From NCBI GenBank assembly GCA_049724395.1, contig JAUGWO010000227.1:1-64000 (forward strand): a stretch of DNA of 64,000 nt, in the 5' to 3' direction. Positions 32,801 through 44,386 of the stretch are shown here, piece by piece. The position numbers and the translations under genes were made by a program. The first letter of the stretch is position 1. Every line of letters begins with the position of its first letter. This DNA is from Spongospora subterranea f. sp. subterranea. Lineage: Eukaryota; Endomyxa: Phytomyxea; Phytomyxea; Plasmodiophorida. The notes under the pieces are model-generated. The model saw only the letters and a program-made list of their open reading frames with translations. It made no database searches and was not told where the DNA came from.

Positions 32801-35643
32801 TTGGCTTTGTAGACGATGCCGAATGCGCCATCGGTGAGGAGGGAGTAGCCGACGAGGCAGGAGGAGGCGCGGAAGACGACGGAGATGATGACGTAGGAGC
32901 GGATGACGAAGATGATGCGGTAATAGAAGATGGTGATGAGGATAAAGAAGTAGATAATGACGAATGCGATATGAATGTTGTTGAATCGCGACGAGTCGTA
33001 GGTTTTGCTGTTGTATATTTACTGGTTGGAGCTGCGCACTGGAATGATGTCTGAATGGAGTCAACCGCACCGTTGATGAAAGAATAAACTGCTGTATCGC
33101 CATCTAATTCAGTGAATACAATACCGCCCAGATGTTTGGACCGGCTAAACGAAATCTTCTCCGACGCGGCCGCTGGGCTATCATACGAAATGACGGCTCC
33201 AGGTGAAGAACCGTACAGAAACGATGCTTTACTGGTATTGTCCCAGACCTGAACCCATCCAGAATCCAGTAATGATACGATATCTCGATAGCGATACATG
33301 TCATTATCCGACGCCCCAATCAAGTACGTCCCAGGAAACTTTTGAAAAAGGGCAGGAAAAGAAACAGAACTGGGAGTCGAGGAAAGTGTCCATCCAATTC
33401 CGATTAGGGGAATTGACATCGCGACCTGGCAACTCGGAATCCCGGTAGCCAGTATTCGCTCAATAACAAACTTAACCGAATCAGTGGCAGCAGAATCCAT
33501 ATTGAAATACAAAGGAGATGCATGACCAATCGATGGGGCCCAACGCCCCCTACAGAAAAATCGCGTCGTTAACCCCGGTTTGCAAACGCTTTCAATTCCC
33601 CATACCAGAACGAGTATGAACGAACGTTGATCCAATCGACATGACTGGCTAATCCAGGAATATCGTATCTTGGAGCAAACTCATTTAGGGTATACTGAAC
33701 GTCGGCAGTTAAGATGTATGATGACCCCATCTTGACCCGGAATTCGGCCGCCAATCCATTGAAATTATCTCGTTCAGTTAGAGTACGAATATCGCCACCG
33801 GAATTTCCTCCCAACATGGGATATTCTGAACACAATATCATGAGTGTACGATTGAAATATTGCAGCTTGAATGCATACCCCAATATACATTAATGCCGTC
33901 GAAGCCATAGGTTTTCATTAGTGCTATGCATGAGTCGACAAACATTGATTGTCGAACAGAATTCGACGTGATTGTACTGAAGGCAACAGACTGTCCAACC
34001 TGTAAAATTGTCTTGAGATGAGGGTATTTCAATTTTAAAAGGCGCAACTGGTTATAATTGCCCTTATAAGGACTATCTGTATCATCTCCGAGAGAATTGG
34101 GTCCCAAAGACCTGATCGACATCCACCGTCGGTTGCTGTGGCTGACATTGATATAATCCGTCGGAAACCGCCTGACTATACACAATATGTGTGAACTGGC
34201 TACCGTTAATACTCCTAATTGAAGCCAGGCTCTCCATTGATCCACGATAATGTCCGATGATTCTAGTGCTGGATTGGGGTCCAGAGCTGTTGCATGAACG
34301 GCAAGGTCCAGGAACCGATACCTGAATTGGAACTGGGGTCGGTATTTTGCTTTGGCACGTGGTCAACGTCGACAGCGTCTTCCCAACTAAATCTACAGCC
34401 TCGAAATTAGGCTTGTCTCCAGATAAGTCGTGAAAATACACGCCTCCTAGGTTGAGACGATGAGCATAGGACGCCTTTGCCATAAGCGACCTCGGCGATT
34501 CGATAGAGATGAAATAACGATGTACAGCATTGAACAGGGCTGATGCGTTAGCAATATCATCATGTACAAGAGCCCATGGCAATCCGTTCAACGTGAGATC
34601 GGCAACGTCTCGATATCGGAACTGACCAAGGTCAAGAGCACCGGTTGTGTAGGGGGTGGCGCCAGTCGAAACAAACAGGCCAGGAAAGGAAGCGCCGGAT
34701 TGTGAATTTGGCAGAATCCACGCCGGATATGAAAGAGAAAAGGCAAGGGAGATTTTACAAGGAGGCATCCCAGACTGAATTACTTGAGTGACTAAAAAAT
34801 CCACGCATTGAGTACTGGGAGCTGCCGGATTCCAAAACAGCGGAGCACAATGACTGTTCTGATTCGACCAGATTCCCCACATACCAAACGCCATGACATT
34901 AACCCAACTAACATATGGCGCAATTTCGGCAACGTTGAAGCTCTTGGTCACCTGGTTTGCAAATATTGGTAATTCGGCCACTAACAAACCGCAATTCCCG
35001 TCTCTGAACGCTTTTAAAAGCGAAACGTGATTGTCACGATCCGCTGCAGATCGAACTGCATTTGGATTTAAATTATCACCTGGAAAAACTACAACATCAA
35101 GAGTCAACGGCCCATTTGCGAACCGTCATCGGGTAACTTACGCCATCGTACCTCGACACCATCAAAATTATAGCGCTCCGCCAAGCTGATACAAGAATTA
35201 GCTAGTAACATTCTAGAATCGTTCGATGCTGCAAGAGTGCTGAAGTCGAGCGTGTTATATCCTCCAATTGTCATGACGGTCTTGAGATGGGGATATTTAC
35301 TCTTGAGTAGCACCAGTTGGCCCAATTGGCCTTTGAACGAAAGACCTGAATCATCTCCGATCGCGTTGGCACCATAAGCGAGGAGCGTCTCTCGAGAGAA
35401 GTCCTGAATTGCGCATTGACCATTGACAACATTGACTCCATCCCAAATGATGTGAGTAAATAGCGATCCATTGATTCCAGCGATAGCAATCCCTGATTTC
35501 CAGTTGTAATAGTGACCGATTATCCGAGCGGAGGTCTTCGGGCCGGTACCACTAATATTGCAGGATTGGCATGGAACCCATCCTTGAACACTCTGCAGCC
35601 AGATCCACGGGAAAACGGCCAGCAGAAACTTACGAGACCTCAT
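29825..35643 (-). CDS. Adhesion-GPCR-like receptor: two GH18 domains, REJ, GPS, 7TM
   Basis: Seven exons (35643-35142, 35079-33879, 33825-33588, 33549-31974, 31915-30573, 30515-29825; the second holds a frame shift near 34110) give about 1850 aa. Order: signal peptide (RKFLLAVFPWIWLQSV); GH18 domain 1 (RIIGHYYNWKS, YPHLKTVMTIGGYN, FDGVEVRWRD); GH18 domain 2 (RIIGHYRGSME, YGFDGINVYWEYP, WINVRSYSFW); Ser/Thr linker; REJ/PKD-like region (SVQWVSDRID, YVSPASGVALHNAF); GPS motif (DCAWFS ... GCQIS ... CQCRHLTDF); seven hydrophobic spans; tail of about 150 aa. Both GH18 sites are degenerate, so binding rather than hydrolysis is inferred. All introns (38-62 nt) keep phase. Architecture is that of an adhesion GPCR; ligand and G-protein coupling are unknown. 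(Counted as six contiguous exons, or seven if the frame break hides an intron.). Confidence 0.75.
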
Positions 35644-36236
35644 GTGGATTATATGAGGGATCCGTACGTGCAATCGATCAGTGAAAATATTGGTACCCAC
35701 TATTATTCTGGAAACCCATGCGAACTATCCCATTGGTCGTCCGAACAACATGATGATGATCAGTACACCATGGTCAGTAACTCAGTGTTGAACAAGTTCA
35801 ACGTCAGCATATTCGGCCCGACCTGTGCTAGTACTTGTTATCATTACAGCAAAAGTTGAAGGTCGGGGTTGCCCTTGGTCCACGACAGCAATTATCAACT
35901 GAAAATGTGTAATAAAGCTCGGACGTAGTCGATTACATGGCACTTTGGTTGATTGGTCCGCCAGTCAAAACCCGCGTTACACTTGCAGTTGTTGGATGAA
36001 CATTCGCACGGTATTTTTGATCCCCAAATGAAACCATTTTGAAGAGAGAAAGCGCAGCCCTAGCGTACAGTACAGACCCTAGCGTTACAGTACAGAGTAC
36101 ACATTAGAGTTGATTGTGCGCAGCCTGCCAGTAACACGTCGGCCGTTACCGGTTCAACATCTATTGGTTTTTCTGGGTCATCTACAGGTTCCTCAAACGC
36201 TTCAGTATAATGCATAAACGGGGTGTCAGCAACGCC
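35644..36236. other. Divergent promoter region, receptor and NUP42
   Basis: About 590 bp between two head-to-head genes. A short tandem motif CGTACAGTACAGACCCTAG / CGTTACAGTACAGAGTAC occurs near 36064-36100. No gene is seen. Confidence 0.4.
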
Positions 36237-38587
36237 ATGGCTCCGCCCTGTAAATTTCAACAGATGGCCGGCGGATGCAGGCGAAGCGACTGCCCGTTTT
36301 CACACGACTTGAACCGTGCTGCCCCAGAAATCTGTAAATTCTTTCAACAAGGCAACTGTCGTGCTGGAGCTAGCTGCAAATTTCGCGTAAGTAGGTGTTT
36401 AAGTTCAATTTTTGTTATGACAAATAACTGGACATTTATCAGCATAACGACCCGAACCAATCTTTATTCGGTCAACCACCCTCGGTGTTTGGTCAAACCG
36501 CAGGTGGACAATCTGTATTTGGCCAATCCGCAAGTGGACAATCTGTATTTGGCCAACCCGCAAGTGGACAGTCTGTATTTGGCCAATCCGCAAGTGGGCA
36601 ATCCGTATTTGGACAACCCGCAAGTGGGCAATCCGTATTTGGACAACCCGGTGGACAATCTGTTTTTGGCCAACCCGCCAGTGGTCAATCTGTATTTGGC
36701 CAGCCCGCCAGTGGACAATCTCTATGTGGACAATCCCCAAGTGCCCAATCTGTATCTGGGCAACCCGCAAGTGGGCAATCTGTATTTGGTCAGCCCGCAA
36801 GTGGTCAATCTGTATTTGGCCAACCCGCCAGTGGTCAATCTGTATTTGGGCAACCCGCAAGTGGACAATCCGTATTTGGTCAGCCTACAAGTGGGCAATC
36901 TGTATTTGGACAACCCGTTGGACAATCTGTATTTGGCCAATCCGCAAATGGGCAATCTGTGTTTGGTAAACCGTCTACTGGGCAATCGGTATTCGGCCAA
37001 CCTGCTACTGGGCAATCTGTATTTGGGCAAAACTCAATCAGTCAATCAGGTTTTGGCCAATCTTCTACGTCATCGTCCGTGTTTGGTCAGCCTTCTACTG
37101 GACAATCCGTATTTGGCCAAACTGGCTTTCGTCAACCAGCAGATGCAAAATCAGTATTTGGTCAGAATGCACAGTCCGTTTTCGGACAGCCAGCTTCTGG
37201 AACTTCCGTGTTTGGTCAATCTGCGTTCAATCAAGGGTCCATTGGGCAGTCGCCGTTTGGTCAGTCCGCCTTCGGCCAATTAGCAAGTTCCCAGTCGCCT
37301 TTTGGTCAGCCTGCTGCTTCAAAATCTCCATTCGGTTCAACTGGAAGTAGCCTATCTGTTTTTGGCCAAACTGCATCTACTCAGCCCCAATTTGGCCAGT
37401 CAACTCAGTCATCGACCGTTCAATCAATGTTTAATCAGCCCTCTACTCCTTCTGGTTTTGGTCAAACTGCAACTATGTCCCCCTTTGGTCAAATTTCAAC
37501 GCCATCTTCATTTGGTCAATCTGCGAATTCTCTATCTAATGAAAGTGTGAGTGCTCAGTCAATGTCTGATCAACCAACCACTGGGTCTCATCATTTTCAA
37601 GCCATCAGCGGTAGCTCTGTATTTGGTCAGCCTGTAACCACTCAGTCCCCGTTTGGTCAATCTTCAGGCAAAAATAACTCAGTTTTTGCTCAACCTCAAA
37701 GCGCAGCTTCCGTGTTTGGTCAACCGGCAAGCAGTCAATCTGGTTTTGGACAACCCGCATCTGGTCAGTCGAATCCTTTCAAAGCTGCAACTAGTGTATT
37801 CGGTCAAGCACCCCAACCGCAGCAACAGCAAAATGCTTTTAGTACAGGATTTAAGTCGACGGGCAACACTGGATTTGGTTCTATCTCATCTCAGTCTGGG
37901 TTTGGACAAACTAGCTCGCTAGGTTCATCGAATCCTTTCAGTTCCGCATCCGATCGTTCAAGTGCAACCTCAGTTTTTGGCCAGCAAGCATCTTCTAAAA
38001 ACTCTAACCATTTTTCTGCCTTGCAACCTGCCAATAATGTGCTTACGTCGTCCAATCAGTCTAACCCCTTCCAGCAATCGGGCATCCATAATGTTGCGCC
38101 CTCGAGCCCGTTTCAACCCAATTCGTCAGCTGCAGCGCAAATTGGCTCACTCTCAAATCCTTTTCAATCCAATCCTCCGGATGCAATGCAAACTGGCGCC
38201 GGCACGAACCCTTTCCAGTCGTCGGGCAGTACTTCTTCCGTTCCAGGGTTCAATAATTTTCAGCAATCTTCGCCCCCTGTCTCTAATGTATTCCAGTCAT
38301 CGTCCCCTCGTGCTGCCTCAACGCTGTCGTTACCAGCTTCGCTACCCATTGAATTGCATCAGGACCAAGCGAAGACAGGTGTACAACCAACAATTCCTGC
38401 TGTTCAGGACTCGGTTCCGTCGACACCTGCCTCGCAACTCATGGCGAGGTCGGTAAATTCGCCTCCGCCATCGTCATCGCTTCAACCGACTACGTTGACA
38501 CTCAGTGAAAGCGACATTGCGGAATACAATGCGGAATCATTTACCAGGATTCCATTCATTCCCCCGTATAGGCATTTGATCGCCTGA
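36237..38587 (+). CDS. NUP42: FG nucleoporin with CCCH fingers, NUP42 (hCG1/Rip1) type
   Basis: NUP42 sits on the cytoplasmic side of the nuclear pore and binds GLE1 to activate DBP5 in mRNA export. Exons 36237-36386 and 36443-38587 join in phase (intron 56 nt, donor GTAAGT) to 764 aa. The N-terminus has two CCCH fingers: CKFQQMAGGCRRSDCPFSH and CKFFQQGNCRAGASCKFRH. A very long region of SVFGQ/FGQ repeats follows. The C-terminus (SESDIAEYNAESF then RIPFIPPYRHL) matches the short GLE1-binding end of NUP42. The first third of the FG domain is a DNA minisatellite; the rest is diverged. ATG 36237 (MAPPCKF) fits the family; an in-frame Met at 36210 is less likely. Confidence 0.85.
36480..37060 (+). 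repeat. Minisatellite coding FG repeats, 30-bp unit with 24/27-bp variants
   Basis: About twenty tandem copies of a unit such as GGACAATCTGTATTTGGCCA followed by ACCCGCAAGT, translating to GQSVFGQPAS. Units differ at a few third positions (TCC/CCC, CAA/CAG). Because the unit length is a multiple of three, other frames and the opposite strand also stay open. Confidence 0.9.
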
Positions 38588-39853
38588 TCTTAAGTGTCAC
38601 TCATATATTATCCATTATTTATTAGTTTATAAACTTCTGTCTTTTCATCACCCGCTGTTATGACTATATTATGATCCTGTACAATGCTCAGCTAGTGGTT
38701 GCGCATACAACAAAATATCGGCAGGTGGAATACCAGACCAGCAAGAAAAATCCAGCTTTAGTAAAAGCAAAGTCATGAGCAAGACGACAGCGTCAACAGA
38801 GAAGTCTTGACGCTAATGAAGGGGTTTCTAGTAATTCTAAAGCGGTCGAAACTGCTGTAGCCGATGATTGCAAGCCAATGAATTTACGAAAACTTTGATA
38901 ATTCCGCGAAATCGTTCGCTGGGCAAACTTTTCATTAGCGTCAAGACATGCTTTTTTGACAGTTGATTCGGTCGTGCTTGCTCTTCAGTTTTTTATAAAG
39001 AAGGAGAGGTCGCTTCCGTATAATCTGATGCAGTTTCGCTGGTCCGACCGATGAAAAGTATCAATGCTCCGAGCCTGTTCAAGACACGTTTTGCATTGAA
39101 AAAATCGTGGTCAGTCCGGTCGTCAAAGGATCTGATCGTTGCGAATACAAAATTTGCAACATCGACTCAACGAAGAGTCCATACAGATCACTTTTGAAAC
39201 GTCTGTGGTTGATGGATTCACATACGTTGCCAGAGCGTCCAATATACGCTACATATTCATACTGTAATATCATCATACACTGGTACGTTACGCTCCAAAA
39301 CCTTTCCCGAGTTTTATGTAGTGGATCTTTTTTAATAAAAAAAAAGGCATTGACGAAACAGATCATATAATTTTCCACAGTATGTGCCACTTTGCTATCG
39401 ATTAGGCGCGTTCATCAGAACTATAAAAAAAAATCATTTATCTGCATTCACAACATTTCACATCCAAATTTTCAGTTCTAAAATCATTGAAAAAAATTAG
39501 TTAGATTTGTGAGTTTTCGCATATTTGAAAGATTTTCGCATATTTGAAATCAAATTTGAAGGATCGAAAAGGAATTGGTTATGTGAGTTTCCACATCTCT
39601 ACCAAACTCTCCATCAGATTCCTTGCCAGTGTCCAAAAAGACAAACGACCTTATTTCTGAGCAGCGTATTCTAATTTATGTCTGCATCAGAGTGTATTCA
39701 TTCCATACTCAATCGGTGAGTCATGATAGCCAAGCCGCTGACGCCAAACCTCATTCCTCAAAAACATATTTCTCTGCAGTTCGGAATTTCGATATGTCCG
39801 TGACGGAGTTGTTTATGACTGGGGGGTGATGGCCATCTGCCCATCTCCAGACG
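38588..39853. other. Intergenic, AT-rich, holds one MITE-like element
   Basis: No gene seen between NUP42 and PUS1. Homopolymer-rich stretches occur at 39335-39350 and 39425-39437. The MITE-like sequence at 38805-38946 is listed separately. Confidence 0.5.
38805..38946. mobile_element. Candidate MITE, 142 bp with perfect 16-bp terminal inverted repeats
   Basis: TCTTGACGCTAATGAA at 38805-38820 is repeated as its exact reverse complement TTCATTAGCGTCAAGA at 38931-38946. The interior has no coding capacity. No clear target-site duplication flanks it, so a mobile origin is likely but unproven. Confidence 0.55.
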
Positions 39854-41388
39854 ATGTCTGACAATCTGTCAATCTCAACCGGGAGCGCGATGGAAACAGG
39901 GGAGCAACCCGTCGGTACAGCTGAGGATATTTCACATAATAAGGCCACAGCCAAGAGGAAGGTGGCGGTCGCCTTCGGCTATATCGGCACGAAATTCAGT
40001 GGATTACAACAGAATGATGGCGTGAGAACCGTTGATGAAGAGCTAGAGAAAGCGTATGAGAAAATTGTCGGTCAAATATTTTTTGAAACCAATGGTTTGC
40101 TTACAGATTGTTCAAATCGGGTTGTATTGCTGATTATAATCACGCCGCTGGACTACAAAAAATCAATTGGACCCGATGCTCCCGAACCGACAAAGGTAAT
40201 TTCTATTACAGGTACTGACGCCAATGGTTAATCGTCGCCATGAATCACAGGCGTCCACGCCGCCATCAATATCATATCGCTGAAGATGATGCGATCGGAG
40301 CAGATCGACATATTGGACATAATTCGGTCGCACCTCCCTGATGATATTCGTCTCTATGGAATATATCGAGTCACAAAGTCATTCCATTCGTTAAGACACA
40401 CTCGGTAATTTCTTGATGGTCAACGGTGTTTGATAGAGGCTATCATAGGAAACAAATGACGACGTCTCGGGAATACGAATACGTCCTGCCTACGTCCCTG
40501 TTCCGCTCGCGAGCGCAGAACGGGAGTGAATCCGGCACTGGCGATCGGATCAACGATTCTGTTGTAGGCGAGACCCAGGATGGTAATTTATCGGATGTTG
40601 ATCTTGAACGATTCAACTCGATTCTGTCCGGATTTTTGGGCACGAAAAATTACCACAATTTCTCTCCGCGAATATCTTCATTTGATGGATCTGCCCAGCG
40701 ATATATCACTAAATTCGAGGCGACCTCAGTGATCTGTCATCATCACGATCTAATCTCGATCGCCATTCATGGCCAGGTATTCTCATTCCAAACCGTATTC
40801 CTCCGTTTTGACAATTGCCTCGTTATAATTTAGGCGTTCCTTTTGAACCAGATTAGAAAAATGATCGGCACCGCACTAGCGTTATATCATGGCGTTTTAG
40901 ATGTGGATTTGCTTCACTCCCAAGCCCTATTCGACCCGTGCAAATCGTATATATAGTCTTCATGCCCCCTTTTGTTTGGATAAACCAGTTGATATGACGA
41001 TTTAGGTTCCAGTTACCGATGGCGCCATCGTTGGGGTTGTTCTTAAGAAGGTGCTGATGAAGTGGTTGATTTGTGCTGTCTTGCCTTATATTTTGGGTAA
41101 TATAGGCCCTTCTTTCGTGATTACAATTTAAAGATTGGAGAACGAACTGATTTGCAAAAATTGGATTTTGTCGGGTTTGAAAGGGAGATAGCCAAGTACA
41201 TTAACAACGATATCTACAAACAGATTATTGCCCAAGATGATCATGAACAAGAGTTCACCAAATGGATAAATTCAGCAATCCTCAACCCGTCATTAGCCTG
41301 GAACAATTTCACTGTCATTGCAAAGCCAGCACCTGACGACATGCCGAAAAAGAGTAAGAAGGCGCGTTTCCGACAAACGTGGAACTAG
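39854..41388 (+). CDS. PUS1: tRNA pseudouridine synthase, PUS1 family
   Basis: PUS1 isomerises uridines in tRNAs and other RNAs. Exons 39854-40053, 40107-40195, 40251-40404, 40437-40776 and 40834 onward join in phase through clear splice sites; one intron is only 32 nt. Landmarks: KVAVAFGYIGTKFSGLQQN, then LFKSGCIADYNHAAGLQKINW, the catalytic motif RTDKGVHA (Asp nucleophile), SREYEYVLPT, LGTKNYHNFSPR, and NQIRKMIGTALAL. A last exon from about 41104 (FRDYNLKIGERT, KARFRQTWN-stop) is the usual C-terminal tail. The joins between 40900 and 41104 (with VPVTDGAIVGVVLKK near 41010) are unresolved. The last exon is duplicated at 44085-44361. Confidence 0.88.
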
Positions 41389-41399
41389 GGAAGTCGTTC

Positions 41400-41825
41400 T
41401 TCTGTTTTTTTTTCTTCAAAGTATGGATATAATATATAAATCCAACTTTAATTGTTGTATCAAGTATTTCTGGACCGACATTGATCCCATCACAAAGGAC
41501 CACATCTGCGAATGTCTGTGGATTCATCACAGATACCAGGACCAGTGATTTCAATCTGATTGCGCTAACTCAAGGGCGAAACTGCATCATATTATGGCGG
41601 CGACAGAATATACTAGGGCTCTGGTTACCCAAATCCGTCGTATGATTGAGAGAACGCGCGATGACCGCGATGTGATTGGGGTTCATCCCATCTGGTAGAC
41701 CTACAGGAGATATCAATAACAGGTGCTGGACACGTTCACAATAATGGATATCATAGACCGCACATAGGTAGCCTCCCTGAGAAATTTTCATGACCAAATC
41801 AGAGACACAATCAGGGCGTTAAATT
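41400..41825 (-). pseudogene. Truncated copy of the ABHD4/5-like gene
   Basis: Matches exons 2 and 4 of the intact gene at 44387-46090. [20 protein letters not shown] (about 41690-41795) equals exon 2, and [24 protein letters not shown] (about 41450-41540) equals exon 4. Exon 3 is gone; the remnants of the two introns that flanked it are fused near 41590. Exon 1, with the membrane spans and nucleophile, is absent beyond about 41825. It sits next to the intact PUS1, just as the intact hydrolase sits next to a PUS1 fragment. Confidence 0.85.
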
Positions 41826-41878
41826 GAGGGAAAATCAATCTCGCGATATCAATGGCTATAGTGTACGCCAGGCTCGCG

Positions 41879-42486
41879 TTAAAAATCTGTAACAAATCTC
41901 TCCTTCGTTGAAAGAATTGACTCGGAACAGAAGCTCAATTCAGACTCATCCTTCTCTGAATTTAAATCGATTATGAATTTCCTGTTGCGCGAGGAAAATC
42001 GGTACTCCTTGAGGCCCTGGATGTTAACTTTGGATGGATCTGCTCCAACCGTGCCAAGCAAGCATCCTGCTTTTAAAATATCGAGATATATAGATACGGT
42101 TCTTTGCGGAACTCGACCCAAGCCTCGCCCACCCATTTGGTGATGAGGATACGTTGTCTCGAGCAGTAAATTTGCCCATTTTGCACATAAAGGCAGCTTC
42201 ATCTTCCAGTTGCTGATCCAGGCGAGAAGTGATGAGATATTCCATCATTCTCTCAGCACCGGCGTCCACTGCAACCGAGATTAGGTTAGGGTTCCAGTGA
42301 CAGAACAAGCTGAACATTTCCTACCTGGCTGAGGTAAGTCGGTGACATTGGGAAGAAAAAGAACCTATGTCTTCCGATTGGCTTCATTGCATCCACGAAT
42401 TCTTTGGCAATATATGACTCATGGTTGCCGCAAAATAGGATCCAATTGGAATCATGATCTGCATTGAGCTCATTAACAATCCCCAA
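41879..42486 (-). CDS. Unrecognised gene or gene fragment
   Basis: Open segments 42486-42286 (ELNADHDSNWILFCGNHESYIAKEFVDAMK) in pieces LNADHDSNWILFCGNH and YIAKEFVDAMK, 42317-42024 (DAGAERMMEYLITSRLDQQL) and 42202-41879 (YRFSSRNRKFIIDLNSEKDE) follow each other with plausible short introns. Composition looks coding. The segments do not match a family I can name. The 3' end abuts the broken duplicate hydrolase. Confidence 0.35.
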
Positions 42487-44084
42487 CGGTCCCGGCCTTC
42501 TATCCTATGTGTGATGACTTTATCAGCACAATCACCATCAGGTCAAAAAATGCACAATTTTCGACGCTTGTGAACCTCACGTGCTAGAACCATCTCTCAA
42601 CCAAACACCATTGAAGCGGGATTTTTACATGGTTTTGCGAAGACGAAGCTTGTTTTCCGAAGTAAATCCTCGTCTTACACGAGTTTTTGCACAAGACTTT
42701 TCGGAGTGTTCTCCTCACAAACTTTCGGTGCTGTTGAGACTGATTAGCAGTCAACGTACTCAAAAATGTACCTTGTTGTTTGGCATTATGCGTTTTAACT
42801 TGAGCGATCAAGGACTGTTGAGTTTTTCACTTTTTGCGGCATTTCGCACACGTAGAGCGATCGATTACCGTTTGTGGACATTCTTCTGAAACAAAGATTG
42901 TGCCGGAAGTCTTCGATTTCAACGGTGACCGACTAAAATACATTATAAAGAGTCGACTGGGATGTCGCAGGAATAGACATTTTACAGATTTTCGACGAGA
43001 TGCTTGAGACAAAAAAGACCGGAAAACACTTAATCAGAGGCCTGGATCGCACGCCTGTCTCATCATGAGAGACCCCGCTTTTGATGTTGACTTCACTTTA
43101 ACAGCAATCTGATGTCAGATTAAACTGGGCGAAATACAAAGGACTTTTGAATAAACAGACCAGCTTTATGAAACGTTGGATTACTTAGTTGCTTTTATTT
43201 CAAGAAATTCGGCAGATGCAATGTGGCCGCTTTTGAGAAGTTCAAACAGGCCTCGCATCTCCTGCCCAGAAGCCATCGCGAGTCATCTGTTGGGCACTTC
43301 ACAAATACCTTGCGCTCATTCCTGACAATCGGACCCGTGAAGTGATTAACAGAATTTACAAATTTACCCATAATTCTTCCCATTTTAATGTTATGGTGAA
43401 TCCAACCTCTCGGGTAATTTGATACTAAAACTGGAAATATGTCGCTGATGATGATAGAGTACAGACAGATTCATAGCAAGTTCATGTTATGTTGGATTGA
43501 TAGAGTATTCAATCTATGATCTTGTAAATGACCAACAAAGTAGAGAATGCGCTTTTCACAGCCCATTTGTAACTTCGTCAAAAGCAACGGATGAATCGCC
43601 AGGCGGTTTCCGTTGCTCAATACTACATGCTTGGTTGCTGAGACAACTCCCCCATCAGTTTCAGACTCTGCAACCATCATTTGAGGAGTTGGCGTGAGAT
43701 TCGGGAATGGTCATGCAAAACCGCTTCTTGGACTCGTTTAAAATTTTATAACTGTTGTTGGAAGTCGAAACAAGACCTATAGCTTGCTGGAAACCTCTCA
43801 TATATTGAGCTGCAATAATGGCGCTACTGATCAAACTTTCTGGGACGGAGGGAGCGCCTATAGTGCCTATGTATTAGGATTTATGAGTTTCAACAAAAAA
43901 TGTTGATATTTCTGTAAATACAAGCAATCGAATGAAAACCAAACGAAATGCATTACTTCTTGGGAGTAGCGGAGAAGCCTTGGTAGAAGCAGCAGCACTT
44001 AAGCAGTTGTTGCATGTGCGGATTTCCAGTTGGGCACATGCATGAACCATCGGTCTTGACACTTCAGACATTTGTCTCCTTATC
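42487..44084. other. Gene-poor stretch inside the duplicated region
   Basis: Several frames of 60-105 codons on both strands (for example 42581-42889 plus, 43471-43680 minus), none recognised and none joining cleanly. Likely decayed mobile or intergenic sequence between the two duplicate blocks. Confidence 0.35.
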
Positions 44085-44361
44085 GGCCCTATATGCCCTT
44101 CTTTCGTGATTACAATGAACTCATATGCAAAAACTGGATTTTGTCGGGTTCGAGGGGGATACAGCAAAATACATTAACAACGATATGTACAAACAGATTA
44201 TCGCCCAAGATGATCATGAACAGGAGTTCACCAAGTGGATAAATTCGGCGATTTTGAACCCGTCATTAGCCTGGAACAATTTCACTGTCATGGCAAAGCG
44301 AGCACCTGACGACACGCCGGGAAAGAGTAAGAAGGGGCGTTTCCGACAAAGGTGGAAATAA
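44085..44361 (+). pseudogene. PUS1 last-exon fragment (duplicate)
   Basis: Closely matches 41104-41388: CCCTTCTTTCGTGATTACAA, then TTTGTCGGGTT through AWNNFTV and the Lys/Arg tail ending RFRQRWK-stop. Similarity begins at the intron/exon border region, so only the last exon was carried. There is no upstream PUS1 sequence, and it cannot encode an enzyme. Confidence 0.88.
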
Positions 44362-44386
44362 GGAACTGGAAGTCGTTCTTCTGTTT

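Noticed and set aside
32776-33054. Acidic plus-strand frame antisense to the receptor linker
   Set aside because: It is the complement of a Ser/Thr/Pro low-complexity coding stretch.
36480-37060. CRISPR-like regular repeats
   Set aside because: No unique spacers; repeats are contiguous and coding, in a eukaryotic gene.
36210-37283. Long open frames overlapping the NUP42 repeat on other frames and strand
   Set aside because: They exist because the minisatellite unit is a multiple of three; the SVFGQ frame alone links to the CCCH fingers and GLE1-binding end.
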